NCBI GenBank assembly: GCA_902768605.1
Contig: CACXLY010000082.1
Location: 1-17,325, forward strand
Direction: 5' to 3'
Source of the DNA: an uncultured Bacteroidales bacterium
Lineage (GTDB): Bacteria > Bacteroidota > Bacteroidia > Bacteroidales > Bacteroidaceae
DNA length: 17,325 nucleotides
Each line of letters starts with the position of its first letter. Position 1 is the first letter of the stretch. The translations under genes were made by a program, and so were the position numbers. Shown piece by piece: positions 1 through 6,867 of the stretch. A model generated the notes under the pieces. It worked only from the letters and a program-made list of their open reading frames with translations, was not told where the DNA came from and did no database searches.

Positions 1-963
1 CCACTCAATCTTCTTCTTGCCCGCCTCGACCTTCGCCTGCTCGGCCATGCGGTGCTTCAGCTCTTTGTCGTAGAGCATGGAGCGCAGCAGTCGCAGGGCA
101 TTCTCCTTGTTCTTGGGCTGGTCGCGCGTTTCGGTGTTTTCGATGAGGATTTCCTCCTCCTCGCCCGTGTAGGGGTCTTTGTACTGATAACGCAGGCGAA
201 CGCCGGACTCCACCTTGTTGACGTTCTGGCCGCCGGCGCCGGACGAGCGGAAGGTGTCCCATGAGATGCGGGCCTGCTCGATGTTCACCTCGATGGTGTC
301 ATCCACGAGAGGGGTGACGAAGACTGAGGCAAAGCTCGTCATGCGCTTGCCCTGCGCGTTGTAGGGCGAGACGCGAACCAGGCGATGCACGCCGTTCTCG
401 CTTTTGAGGTAGCCATAGGCATACTCACCCTGAATCTCGAGTGTGCAGGACTTGATGCCCGCGTCGTCGCCGTCGAGCAGGTTGCTGACCACGCACTTGT
501 AGCCGTGTGTCTCGGCGTAGCGCATGTACATTCGCATGAGCATCTGCGCCCAGTCCTGAGCCTCCGTGCCGCCAGCGCCCGAATTTATCTTGAGCACAGC
601 ATCCATCGCGTCTTCCTCGCGGCGCAGCATGTTCTTCAGTTCAAGTTCCTCGATGGCGGTAATGGCTTTGGCATAAAGCGCGTCCACCTCGTCTTCGGTG
701 ACGAGTTCCTCTTTGTAGAACTCGAAAGCAGTATCGAGTTCGTCGCAAAGCGTCTTGACTTCGGCATAGCCTTTGAGCCACTTCTCGAGGCTTTTGACAA
801 GCTTCATCTGTGCCTCGGCGCGCTTCTGGTCGTCCCAAAAGCCCGGGGCTTGCGTGCGGAGCTGTTCCTCTTCGTACTGTATCTTCTTGCCGTCGATGTC
901 GAGATAGCGATTGAGCTGTTCGGTGCGCTCCTTGACTTCTTTCAGTTGGTCTTGGGTAATCAT
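1..963 (-). CDS. prfB: Peptide chain release factor 2, 3'-truncated by window edge
   Basis: Class I release factor that reads UAA/UGA and triggers peptidyl-tRNA hydrolysis on the ribosome. 321 codons from the ATG at 961-963 are present; about 45 C-terminal residues of a ~365-residue protein lie outside the window. The catalytic GGQ is at residues 244-246 (bases 226-234), inside SSGAGGQNVNK. The stop-recognition tripeptide is SPY at residues 199-201, where E. coli has SPF. The frame is open through RYLDID, the place where many bacteria carry an in-frame UGA that needs a +1 shift: here the codons read CGC TAT CTC GAC, so no autoregulatory frameshift is present. It lies 65 bp downstream of the acyl-CoA ligase on the same strand and I see no promoter of its own, so co-transcription is likely. 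A 9-bp repeat precedes the start codon. Confidence 0.96.
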   Translation of the reverse strand, partial: MITQDQLKEVKERTEQLNRYLDIDGKKIQYEEEQLRTQAPGFWDDQKRAEAQMKLVKSLEKWLKGYAEVKTLCDELDTAFEFYKEELVTEDEVDALYAKAITAIEELELKNMLRREEDAMDAVLKINSGAGGTEAQDWAQMLMRMYMRYAETHGYKCVVSNLLDGDDAGIKSCTLEIQGEYAYGYLKSENGVHRLVRVSPYNAQGKRMTSFASVFVTPLVDDTIEVNIEQARISWDTFRSSGAGGQNVNKVESGVRLRYQYKDPYTGEEEEILIENTETRDQPKNKENALRLLRSMLYDKELKHRMAEQAKVEAGKKKIEW

Positions 964-997
964 TTATGGAGTTAATGGGTTTTATGAGGTTAATGGG
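962..997 (-). repeat. 9-bp tandem repeat abutting the prfB start codon
   Basis: Four 9-bp units read on the plus strand as ATTTATGGA, GTTAATGGG, TTTTATGAG, GTTAATGGG (equally, two 18-bp units at 962-979 and 980-997). The first unit overlaps the prfB initiation codon. The same unit length occurs before the sialidase fusion gene. Confidence 0.7.
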
Positions 998-999
998 AG

Positions 1000-1021
1000 G
1001 CCCGACGGAGAAGTGTCGGGC
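1000..1021 (-). other. GC-rich hairpin between ligase and prfB
   Basis: Perfect 7-bp inverted repeat GCCCGAC / GTCGGGC with an 8-nt loop, a few bases after the ligase stop codon. No T-run follows on either strand, so it is not a convincing intrinsic terminator. It could be an mRNA-stabilising or partial attenuating stem. Confidence 0.45.
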
Positions 1022-1028
1022 GCAATGG

Positions 1029-2843
1029 CTATTCTTGGTACATCTTTGCTATCTGTTCCTTGTAGAGTTCGTTAAGGACAGGTCGCTTCACCTTCAGCGT
1101 GTTTGTGAGCTCGCCGCGCTCCATGCTGAAGGGTTCGGGCAGGAGTGTGATGCGCTTCACTTGTTCGTAGGAAGCGAGGTCCTGTTGGATGGTCTCGATG
1201 CGGTCCATGAGGAACTGCACGATTTGCTCGTTCTGGCAGAGGTCGGCCCGCGAGCTGAAGGCGATGCCACGCTTCCTTGCCAGGTCCTCGAGCAAGCCGT
1301 ATTCGGGAATGACGAGTGCCGAGACGAACTTGTGCTGGTCGGCAATGATGACAATCTGGTCGATGTAGCGGTCCACGCAGAACTTCGACTCGAGCATCTG
1401 CGGCGCGATGTACTTGCCGTTGCTCGTCTTGAAGAGGTCCTTGATGCGCTCCGTCATGAAGAGCTCGCCGTCCTTCATGTAGCCGGCATCGCCTGTGTGG
1501 AACCAGCCCTCGTCGTCGATGGTCATTGCCGTAATCTCAGCTTTGCGGTAGTAGCCCTTGGTGATGGTATCGCCCTTGAGCAGAATCTCGTTGTTCTCGC
1601 CGAACTTAACCTGCACGCCATCCAGCGGACGGCCTATGGAGCCGAGCGTGATGGGCTGGTTCCATCGGTCGCAAGAGACGGTGGCTGTGCTTTCTGTGAG
1701 TCCGTAGCCCGTAATCATCAGGATGCCCGCCGAGCGCACAAACTCCTCGATGACAGGCGGTATGGCAGCTCCGGCGGTGGGGAAGAAGTTGCCGCGCTCC
1801 AGTCCCAGCGTCTTGAGCAGCAGGGCGATGACGGTCTTCTCGTAGAAAAGGTATTGCATCTTGAGGGCAAGCGGCGGGGTGAGACCCCGCATCTTGTAGT
1901 CGACGTTGTAGGCCTTGCCGATGCGCAGGGCGTCCTCGAGCATCCGGCGCTGAATGGGAGAGGACTCGTTCATCTTCTCCTGCACGCCGCTGTACACCTT
2001 TTCCCAGAAGCGCGGCACGGCGCACATGCACGTCGGATGCACTTCGCGCAGGCTCTGCAGGATGTCGGCAGGACGGCGGTTGACGGCCAACGTGCAGCCC
2101 GTCTTCAGGCAGAGATACGACCAGCCGCGCTCGAAGACGTGGGTGAAGGGCAGGAAGTTCATGATGAGGTCCTTGTCAGAGAGCGGCAGGGCCCCGACGT
2201 GGCCTCGGAAGGCGGCGTTGTACATCTTGTGCGTCAGCATGACACCCTTGCTGATGCCCGTCGTGCCGCTCGTGTAGAGGATGTTCGCGAAGTCGTCCTC
2301 CTGCACTTCCGAGGTGAGTTTCCTTATCTCTTCGCTATGGTCTTTGCCGTCGGACAGCGCCAGGAACTCGTCGAAATAGAGGCTCACGTTGTCTTGCGGG
2401 TCTTTCTCCACGGAAGGGTCGAAGATGATGAGCTTCCGCATAGCCTGCTCAATCTTGAGTATGCGGTAGGCCGTGTCGTACTGGTACTGCTCGCCGACGA
2501 AGATGTAATGAATCTTGGCGTCGCTCACCATGTACTTGACCTGCATCTCGCTCGCTGTGGCATAGAACGGGATGGTGACTGCCCGGATGCCATAGGCGCC
2601 GAAGTCCACGAACATGCATTCTGGCATGTTTTGCGAGAAGGTAGCAATGTTCTCCTGCACCCCGACACCCAGTTCGAGCAGCGAAGCCGATACGCGGCTC
2701 ACGGTCTGGGCAAAGCTTTCCCACGAAATCTCCTTCCACTTCTGCAGCTCGTCGTCGCGATAAAGCATGGCAGCGCGCTTGCCGTAGACGGCAGCTTGAC
2801 TCTGGATAAGCGAGGGGAGTGGACTGGGATTCTGCATGGTCAT
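1029..2843 (-). CDS. AMP-binding long-chain acyl-CoA ligase (FadD/ACSL type)
   Basis: Predicted to activate fatty acids with ATP and CoA through an acyl-adenylate. Taking the ATG at 2841-2843 gives 604 residues, normal for the family. Motifs: the adenylate-forming loop YTSGTTGISKG at about residues 190-200, GYGLTES at 379-385, GWFHTGD near 446-452, and the hinge ERIKDLFKTSNGKYIAP beginning near 465. No signal peptide is visible; expected to be cytoplasmic or membrane-peripheral. The frame extends to a GTG at 2861, but that codon lies within or just next to the -7 promoter element, so 2843 or the ATG at 2837 is more likely. Substrate chain length cannot be read from sequence. Probably transcribed together with prfB. 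Confidence 0.92.
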   Translation of the reverse strand: MTMQNPSPLPSLIQSQAAVYGKRAAMLYRDDELQKWKEISWESFAQTVSRVSASLLELGVGVQENIATFSQNMPECMFVDFGAYGIRAVTIPFYATASEMQVKYMVSDAKIHYIFVGEQYQYDTAYRILKIEQAMRKLIIFDPSVEKDPQDNVSLYFDEFLALSDGKDHSEEIRKLTSEVQEDDFANILYTSGTTGISKGVMLTHKMYNAAFRGHVGALPLSDKDLIMNFLPFTHVFERGWSYLCLKTGCTLAVNRRPADILQSLREVHPTCMCAVPRFWEKVYSGVQEKMNESSPIQRRMLEDALRIGKAYNVDYKMRGLTPPLALKMQYLFYEKTVIALLLKTLGLERGNFFPTAGAAIPPVIEEFVRSAGILMITGYGLTESTATVSCDRWNQPITLGSIGRPLDGVQVKFGENNEILLKGDTITKGYYRKAEITAMTIDDEGWFHTGDAGYMKDGELFMTERIKDLFKTSNGKYIAPQMLESKFCVDRYIDQIVIIADQHKFVSALVIPEYGLLEDLARKRGIAFSSRADLCQNEQIVQFLMDRIETIQQDLASYEQVKRITLLPEPFSMERGELTNTLKVKRPVLNELYKEQIAKMYQE

Positions 2844-2860
2844 TTTGTGCTTTGGTAGCA

Positions 2861-2868
2861 CAAAGATA
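2861..2868 (-). promoter_or_regulatory. Bacteroidetes-type -7 element for the acyl-CoA ligase
   Basis: TATCTTTG on the minus strand matches TAnnTTTG and sits 17 bp from the ATG at 2843. No TTG is found 19-20 bp upstream, where heptamer repeats lie instead. Confidence 0.6.
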
Positions 2869-2876
2869 CGACTTTT

Positions 2877-2904
2877 AATTCATAATTCATAATTCATAGT
2901 TCAT
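2877..2904. repeat. Heptamer array AATTCAT x4
   Basis: Three exact AATTCAT units and one AGTTCAT, in the spacer between the divergent ligase and ArgE promoters. On the minus strand each unit reads ATGAATT. Confidence 0.85.
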
Positions 2905-2921
2905 AATTTTATTATTTTTCG

Positions 2922-2929
2922 TAACTTTG
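2922..2929 (+). promoter_or_regulatory. -7 element for the ArgE-type gene
   Basis: TAACTTTG matches TAnnTTTG. The predicted transcript start would be around 2935, just upstream of the candidate start codons at 2952 and 2973. No good -33 TTG is visible. Confidence 0.6.
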
Positions 2930-2951
2930 CGCTGTAAAATGGTATTGTATC

Positions 2952-4013
2952 ATGGTCAATGTTCAATGTTCAATGCTCAATGAGCGGGCGGTGGAGTTGC
3001 TGTGTCGGCTCATTGAAGTGCCGCGTGTGAGCAGGGAAGAGAAGGCGGCTGCCGACCTCCTGCAGGACTATATGCAGGGAGAGCTCGGGCTCGAGGTAAA
3101 GCGCATCGGTAACAACCTCTGGTCGCAGCAGCCGAATTTCGATGCCAAGAAGCAGACTTTGCTGCTCAATGCCCATATCGACACCGTGAAACCCGTGGCC
3201 GGATGGCAGCGGAACCCGTTTCAGGCGACTCGTGAAGGCAGCCGCATCTACGGCCTTGGCGCGAACGACGACGGTGCCAGCCTGGTCGCTTTGCTACATG
3301 TCTTCGCTGCCCTCAAAGAGGAAGGAACTCCTTATAACCTTGTTTTCTTAGCGAGTGCCGAAGAGGAAGTGAGCGGGAAAGGCGGCATAGAAAGCGTACT
3401 ACCGCTGCTTCCGAAGATTGACGTCGCACTCGTCGGGGAGCCGACAGGTATGCAGCCGGCCATCGCCGAAAAGGGTCTGATGGTGCTCGATGTCACAGCG
3501 CACGGCAAGGCGGGACACGCAGCCCGCGACGAGGGCGACAATGCCATCTACCATGCCATCGAGGACATCGAGTGGTTCCGCAACTATAAATGGGAAAAGG
3601 TCTCGCCCCTGCTCGGTCCGGTCAAAATGACGGTCACCATCGTGAATGCCGGTACACAGCACAATGTAGTGCCCGACACCTGCACATTCACCGTCGATGT
3701 CCGCTCGAACGAGTGCTATACAAACCGAGAATTATTCGATGAAATCGGCAAAAATGTAAAGTCGGAGGTCAAGGCCCGCAGTTTCAGGTTGGGCTCCTCA
3801 GGCATCGATGTGAACCATCCCCTCGTGCAAAAAGTCATTTCGATGGGCGGCAAACCCTTCGGCTCACCCACTTTGAGCGACCAAGCCCTCATGCCTTTCC
3901 CCAGTTTCAAAATGGGTCCGGGCCAGAGCAGCCGTAGTCATTCTGCCGATGAATTTGTGGATTTTTGCGAAATAGAACAGGCGATAGAGACCTATCTCGA
4001 ACTATTGAAATGA
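2952..4013 (+). CDS. argE: M20-family deacetylase, ArgE type (N-acetyl/N-succinyl-citrulline deacetylase-like)
   Basis: Zinc-dependent amidohydrolase that in Bacteroidetes removes the acyl group from acylated citrulline in arginine synthesis. 353 residues from ATG 2952. Metal and catalytic motifs: NAHIDT (H75, D77), GANDDG (D106), SAEEEVSGK (E137-139), VGEPTGMQPAIAEKG (E163) and SRSHSADE (H330). The dimerisation (lid) domain runs roughly 175-285. The overall sequence closely resembles the Bacteroides protein as I remember it, which favours the citrulline substrate over ornithine, but other M20 peptidases are possible. Start choice is uncertain: the first seven codons are heptamer repeat, and an in-frame ATG at 2973 gives MLNERAVELL. 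It stands alone with its own promoter and runs convergent to tadA across a 22-bp repeat array. Confidence 0.88.
   Translation: MVNVQCSMLNERAVELLCRLIEVPRVSREEKAAADLLQDYMQGELGLEVKRIGNNLWSQQPNFDAKKQTLLLNAHIDTVKPVAGWQRNPFQATREGSRIYGLGANDDGASLVALLHVFAALKEEGTPYNLVFLASAEEEVSGKGGIESVLPLLPKIDVALVGEPTGMQPAIAEKGLMVLDVTAHGKAGHAARDEGDNAIYHAIEDIEWFRNYKWEKVSPLLGPVKMTVTIVNAGTQHNVVPDTCTFTVDVRSNECYTNRELFDEIGKNVKSEVKARSFRLGSSGIDVNHPLVQKVISMGGKPFGSPTLSDQALMPFPSFKMGPGQSSRSHSADEFVDFCEIEQAIETYLELLK
2955..2982 (+). repeat. Heptamer array TTCAATG x4 at the argE start
   Basis: GTCAATG, TTCAATG, TTCAATG, CTCAATG in tandem. Each unit carries an ATG, so a one-unit change moves the frame of the first ATG relative to the gene. 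The ATG at 2973-2975 is in frame. Confidence 0.85.
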
Positions 4014-4019
4014 CCCTTT

Positions 4020-4239
4020 GACGTGTATGGTCTCCAAACTACGCACGTGTAAATGCCAAACGACACACTAGTAAATTGCAATTTATACACTAGTAAATTG
4101 CGATTTATACACTAGTAGTTTTTGAACGACTCACGAGTAGTTGACAAATACGACGTGTCGTGATGAGCTTTTCGACGTGTCATGATGAGCTTTTCGACGT
4201 GTCATGATGAGCTTTTCGACGTGTCGTGTTTTCCAACCA
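4020..4239. repeat. Array A: ten units with exact 22-bp period
   Basis: Fills almost the whole 235-bp convergent spacer between argE and tadA. Ten consecutive 22-bp blocks start at 4020, 4042, 4064 and so on with no indels. Units at 4152, 4174 and 4196 are nearly identical (GACGTGTC head, GAGCTTTTC tail); those at 4064 and 4086 are also nearly identical (ACACTAGTAAATTGC). The hexamer ACNNGT occurs ten times, starting at 4021, 4045, 4067, 4089, 4111, 4133, 4153, 4175, 4197 and 4219. Tails vary far more than heads. No long hairpin or ORF explains it. Confidence 0.9.
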
Positions 4240-4248
4240 TCCGCGGCT

Positions 4249-4689
4249 CTATCGCTTTTCCCTGAAGAAGCGTTGTATGAGTTCGGCGCATTCGTCGGCC
4301 ATCACACCACTTTCGACCTGCGTCCGAGGGTGCAGGGCTTGGGGGGCGAAGCGTTGAAAACCACGCTTTTCATCGGGCGCCCCATAGACAATTCTGCTGA
4401 TTTGTGACCAGCCGAGGGCGCCTGCGCACATCACGCAAGGCTCCACCGTGACGTAAAGCGTGCAGTCATTCAAGTACTTTCCGCCAAGATGCTCTGCCGC
4501 CGCCGTGATGGCCTGCATCTCAGCATGCGCGGTCACATCGTGCAGCAGTTCAGTCAGGTTGTGGCTCTTGGCGATAATCCTGTCCCTGCACACCACGACA
4601 GCCCCAATTGGAATTTCGCCCTGCCGGTACGCCTCATTAGCCTCCGCCAGCGCCTGCTTCATGTAGAATATATCGATGTCATTTACCAT
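4249..4689 (-). CDS. tadA: tRNA-specific adenosine-34 deaminase
   Basis: Converts wobble adenosine to inosine in tRNA-Arg(ACG), giving decoding of CGN codons. 146 residues, normal length. Cytidine-deaminase-fold zinc site: HAE at residues 55-57 (H ligand, catalytic E) within DVTAHAEMQAI, and PCVMC at 84-88 with zinc-binding C85 and C88. The IPIGAVVV strand precedes the active site. The first codons (MVND) are themselves part of the heptamer leader repeat. It is transcribed divergently from the YhaM-like gene across a shared promoter region and converges on argE. Confidence 0.95.
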   Translation of the reverse strand: MVNDIDIFYMKQALAEANEAYRQGEIPIGAVVVCRDRIIAKSHNLTELLHDVTAHAEMQAITAAAEHLGGKYLNDCTLYVTVEPCVMCAGALGWSQISRIVYGAPDEKRGFQRFAPQALHPRTQVESGVMADECAELIQRFFREKR

Positions 4690-4713
4690 CTCTCATTTAC
4701 CATTTAATCATTT
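4687..4713 (-). repeat. 27-nt leader copy 1, ending in the tadA start codon
   Basis: Read on the minus strand, the 27 nt ending in the tadA ATG are identical to 4891-4917 on the plus strand. Built of AAATGGT-like heptamers and ending AAATGAGAGATG. Confidence 0.9.
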
Positions 4714-4733
4714 TTCCATTTACTATTTGTGAC

Positions 4734-4761
4734 CACTCTCCTTTGAAAGGGGTTAATGGCG
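4734..4761. other. Possible remnant of a palindromic repeat
   Basis: CTCTCCTTTGAAAGGGG resembles CTCTCCCTTAAAGGG inside the 78-bp element at 11111-11188, followed by a G-rich stretch. It may be a decayed copy of the same family; the similarity is short. Confidence 0.3.
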
Positions 4762-4815
4762 GGGTTTCATTCATCATTTAAGGGTTCGCAGAATGTTTTT
4801 TCTCCTTTTTACGTG

Positions 4816-4823
4816 CAAAGTTA
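4816..4823 (-). promoter_or_regulatory. -7 element for tadA
   Basis: TAACTTTG on the minus strand (CAAAGTTA on plus). It would give a leader of roughly 120 nt before tadA. It is 12 bp from the oppositely oriented -7 at 4835-4842, so the two promoters overlap and may compete for polymerase. Confidence 0.55.
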
Positions 4824-4834
4824 AGGAATTTTTG

Positions 4835-4842
4835 TAACTTTG
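4835..4842 (+). promoter_or_regulatory. -7 element for the YhaM-like gene
   Basis: TAACTTTG on the plus strand matching TAnnTTTG, about 73 bp before the ATG at 4915. No clear -33 TTG is visible. Confidence 0.6.
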
Positions 4843-4876
4843 CGAAGGAAAACGCAATAAATGTCATTTGCACATT

Positions 4877-4919
4877 AAATGGTAAATGGTAAATGATTAA
4901 ATGGTAAATGAGAGATGAA
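4877..4919 (+). repeat. Heptamer array AAATGGT, with leader copy 2 ending in the start codon
   Basis: Units AAATGGT, AAATGGT, AAATGAT, one extra T, AAATGGT, AAATGAG, AGATGAA. The last unit contains the ATG of the YhaM-like gene. Bases 4891-4917 are the perfect inverted copy of 4687-4713. Confidence 0.9.
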
Positions 4920-5790
4920 CAATACAGAATACCTCGTCATTAGCCGCAGCAACGGCACCACGAAGACCGGGTCGCCATACGCTTCGCTGAAGGTGGCAAA
5001 CCTCCTCGAGACTATCAATGTGGCGGTATGGGACATGCCTCCGACGGCAGAGCCGCAGGTGGGGCAGCTCGTCTTCTTCTATAATATGAAAGACAACGAC
5101 GGCAAGAAGTCGTGCGACCTGCGCGACCTGAAGTGCGGCGGAGAGCCGTTGCTCGACCATCCGCTCTATAACTTGTTGCCCCGTCCTGTCAGGCGTGATG
5201 TCTGGGATGACACGATACAGAAGCTCCTCAGCTATTGCTCGGACAAGCTCCTGATGGGCATCATCGAGGAGTTTGCAGGGCGCTTCTACGAGCCGTTCAG
5301 TCAGTACCCGGCAGCCACATCGATGCATCACGCCTTCCCCGGCGGGCTCTTGAACCACACGCACCAAATGCTCAAGATGCTCGAGGGGCTTTATCCCTGC
5401 CTGCCTTACGAGGTGAAGGTGGAGCATTGCATCCTCGCCATCCTTTTCCACGACTGCGGCAAGATGAACGAATACAGCAAGACGGGCGAGTCGCAGCCCG
5501 ACATGTACCTGCTCGGCCACATCTACATCGGAGCGCATTGGCTGCATAACATCCTCAAGGAGAGAGGGCTGAGCGAGGACGAGACGAAGCGCATCGTGCA
5601 CTGTGTCCTGTCGCATCATGGCCAAAGGGAATTCGGCAGTCCCGTCGTGCCGTGTACGCAGGAGGCCATCGTCGTGAGTCACCTCGATAACCTCAGCGCC
5701 AAGACCGACAACTGGGAAGGGGCGGGCGACATGGAATACATGAACGCGCTGGGGACGAAGAAGGTGGCACCTTCAATTCATAATTCATAA
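4915..5790 (+). CDS. YhaM-like OB-fold/HD-domain 3'-5' exoribonuclease
   Basis: Likely metal-dependent nuclease of the YhaM family (3'-5' RNA, possibly ssDNA, degradation). 291 residues. The N-terminal ~75 residues look like an OB fold (YASLKVANLLETINVAVWD, then a VGQLVFFYN strand). The HD domain starts near 135: SMHHAFPGGLLNHT (H138, H139, H147), FHDCGK (H179, D180), GHIYIG (H202), LSHHGQREFGSP (H234, H235) and SHLDNLSAK (H256, D258). This order of motifs is that of YhaM rather than of dGTPases or phosphodiesterases. The last residues and stop codon are encoded by an AATTCAT heptamer repeat, so the natural C-terminus may have been replaced or trimmed by repeat growth. Cytoplasmic; no partner gene is obvious. 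Confidence 0.85.
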   Translation: MNNTEYLVISRSNGTTKTGSPYASLKVANLLETINVAVWDMPPTAEPQVGQLVFFYNMKDNDGKKSCDLRDLKCGGEPLLDHPLYNLLPRPVRRDVWDDTIQKLLSYCSDKLLMGIIEEFAGRFYEPFSQYPAATSMHHAFPGGLLNHTHQMLKMLEGLYPCLPYEVKVEHCILAILFHDCGKMNEYSKTGESQPDMYLLGHIYIGAHWLHNILKERGLSEDETKRIVHCVLSHHGQREFGSPVVPCTQEAIVVSHLDNLSAKTDNWEGAGDMEYMNALGTKKVAPSIHNS

Positions 5791-5802
5791 TTCTTAATTC
5801 AT
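5775..5802. repeat. Heptamer array AATTCAT x4 spanning the 3' end of the YhaM-like gene
   Basis: AATTCAT, AATTCAT, AATTCTT, AATTCAT. Same unit as at 2877-2904. The gene's last codons and its TAA fall inside the first two units. Confidence 0.85.
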
Positions 5803-5835
5803 AATATGGCAGCGCCTTAGGGTTCGCGAAGGGGA

Positions 5836-5870
5836 GAATTATGAATCGTGAATTACGAATTAAGAGTTAA
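5836..5870 (+). repeat. Heptamer array GAATTAT x5 upstream of the LicD-like gene
   Basis: GAATTAT, GAATCGT, GAATTAC, GAATTAA, GAGTTAA in strict 7-bp register, 29 bp before the ATG at 5900. It is the reverse-complement sense of the AATTCAT unit at 5775-5802, so the two arrays flank an approximately 33-bp spacer as an inverted pair. Confidence 0.8.
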
Positions 5871-5899
5871 AGTGCAATTATTAATTTGTATTGTGAATA

Positions 5900-6748
5900 A
5901 TGGATTATAAAGGGCAGGAACTTCAGAAACTTCAGCAAGCGCTTTACGTCACGCTTGGCGAGGTGGACCGCATCTGCAGGAAGCACGGCATCCGTTACTT
6001 CGTGACGGGCGGCACGGCCGTTGGCGTGTACTTCTGGCACTCAATACTGCCCTGGGACGACGACGTGGACGTGGGCATGCTGCGGCCTGACTACGAACGC
6101 TTTGCCGCGATAGCGCAGGAGGAGATGGGCGACCGCTTCTTCCTGCAGACGCCTGACACGGAGCCGCATACGCCTTTCTTCTTCATGAAGGTCAGGATGA
6201 ATGGCTCCCGCTTCTCGGAAGCCACGTTCAAGGGCATCAAAATGCATCAAGGCATCTACGTCGACATATTCCCCTTCGACAAGATACCCAGGCAGCGATG
6301 GCTCGAACGGCTGCAGCACAACGTGCTCTTCTTCCTGAACGGCCTCTTCATTGCCAAGGAGATTTGGCAGTGGAAGCATTGCGGCAAGTGCGACATCCCT
6401 GAGCCGAGAAAGCGGGGCTGGCTGCCTTGCTTCTTCACTCGGCTGCTCATCACGCTGCTCAGCAAACGCACTATATATAATATAATGTATAGGGTGCAGA
6501 CGGCATTCAACGACAAGCCGCTGCCCCTGTGCAAAAACATCATCACCAAGAGCGAGCGCCTGCCCATCGAAGACGTCAAGCAGGCGCAGACCGCGACATT
6601 GGGCCCGCTGCAGGTCAGCGCGCCTCGCGACCTCCTGCTTTACCTCACGAACCACTACGGCACAGTCCGCAAGGACGTTCCCGACGAGATGAAGGTCAGT
6701 CATCGGCCCGAAGAGCTCGTCTTTCCGAAAATGAAAAATGAAGAGTGA
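5900..6748 (+). CDS. LicD-family phosphotransferase (nucleotidyltransferase fold)
   Basis: LicD proteins transfer phosphocholine or similar phospho-groups to surface glycans; the donor and acceptor here cannot be told. 282 residues. Signature region: GIRYFVTGGTAVG (residues 30-42) followed by LPWDDDVDVGM (50-60), with the metal-binding acidic cluster D53-D55 and D57. The hydrophobic block HGIYVDIFPFDKIP-like segment and the C-terminal YLTNHYGTVRKDVPDE are also typical of the family. No signal peptide; cytoplasmic face. The C-terminus ends in short GAA/AATGA-rich repeats. It lies upstream of a damaged membrane acyltransferase on the same strand, which suggests a small surface-glycan or envelope-modification pair. 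No clear TAnnTTTG promoter is visible in the 109-bp spacer. Confidence 0.87.
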   Translation: MDYKGQELQKLQQALYVTLGEVDRICRKHGIRYFVTGGTAVGVYFWHSILPWDDDVDVGMLRPDYERFAAIAQEEMGDRFFLQTPDTEPHTPFFFMKVRMNGSRFSEATFKGIKMHQGIYVDIFPFDKIPRQRWLERLQHNVLFFLNGLFIAKEIWQWKHCGKCDIPEPRKRGWLPCFFTRLLITLLSKRTIYNIMYRVQTAFNDKPLPLCKNIITKSERLPIEDVKQAQTATLGPLQVSAPRDLLLYLTNHYGTVRKDVPDEMKVSHRPEELVFPKMKNEE

Positions 6749-6830
6749 AGAATGAAGAATTTGCTACCGCATAATGTAGAAGTAAACGGATTGAAGCAAC
6801 CGGATTACTGCCAAAGCATGGGGCGTAGCC

Positions 6831-6865
6831 AAATTATGAATTAAGAATTGTGAATTATGAATTGC
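6831..6865 (+). repeat. Heptamer array GAATTAT x5 before the acyltransferase start
   Basis: AAATTAT, GAATTAA, GAATTGT, GAATTAT, GAATTGC, followed by AAATGAA, whose ATG (6868) is the likely initiation codon. Exact 7-bp register. Confidence 0.85.
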
Positions 6866-6867
6866 AA

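Noticed and set aside
966..2858. Long plus-strand ORF opposite the acyl-CoA ligase
   Set aside because: Shadow frame: no recognisable domain, while the minus strand carries complete AMP-binding motifs.
2837..2861. GTG at 2861 as start of the acyl-CoA ligase
   Set aside because: It overlaps the end of the -7 element, so it would not be on the mRNA.
4020..4239. CRISPR array
   Set aside because: Units are 22 bp in total, with no alternation of a constant repeat and a spacer of 25-40 bp, and no cas genes are nearby.
4714..4886. Riboswitch in the tadA/YhaM divergent region
   Set aside because: No conserved aptamer-like stems seen; the symmetry is explained by repeats and two promoters.
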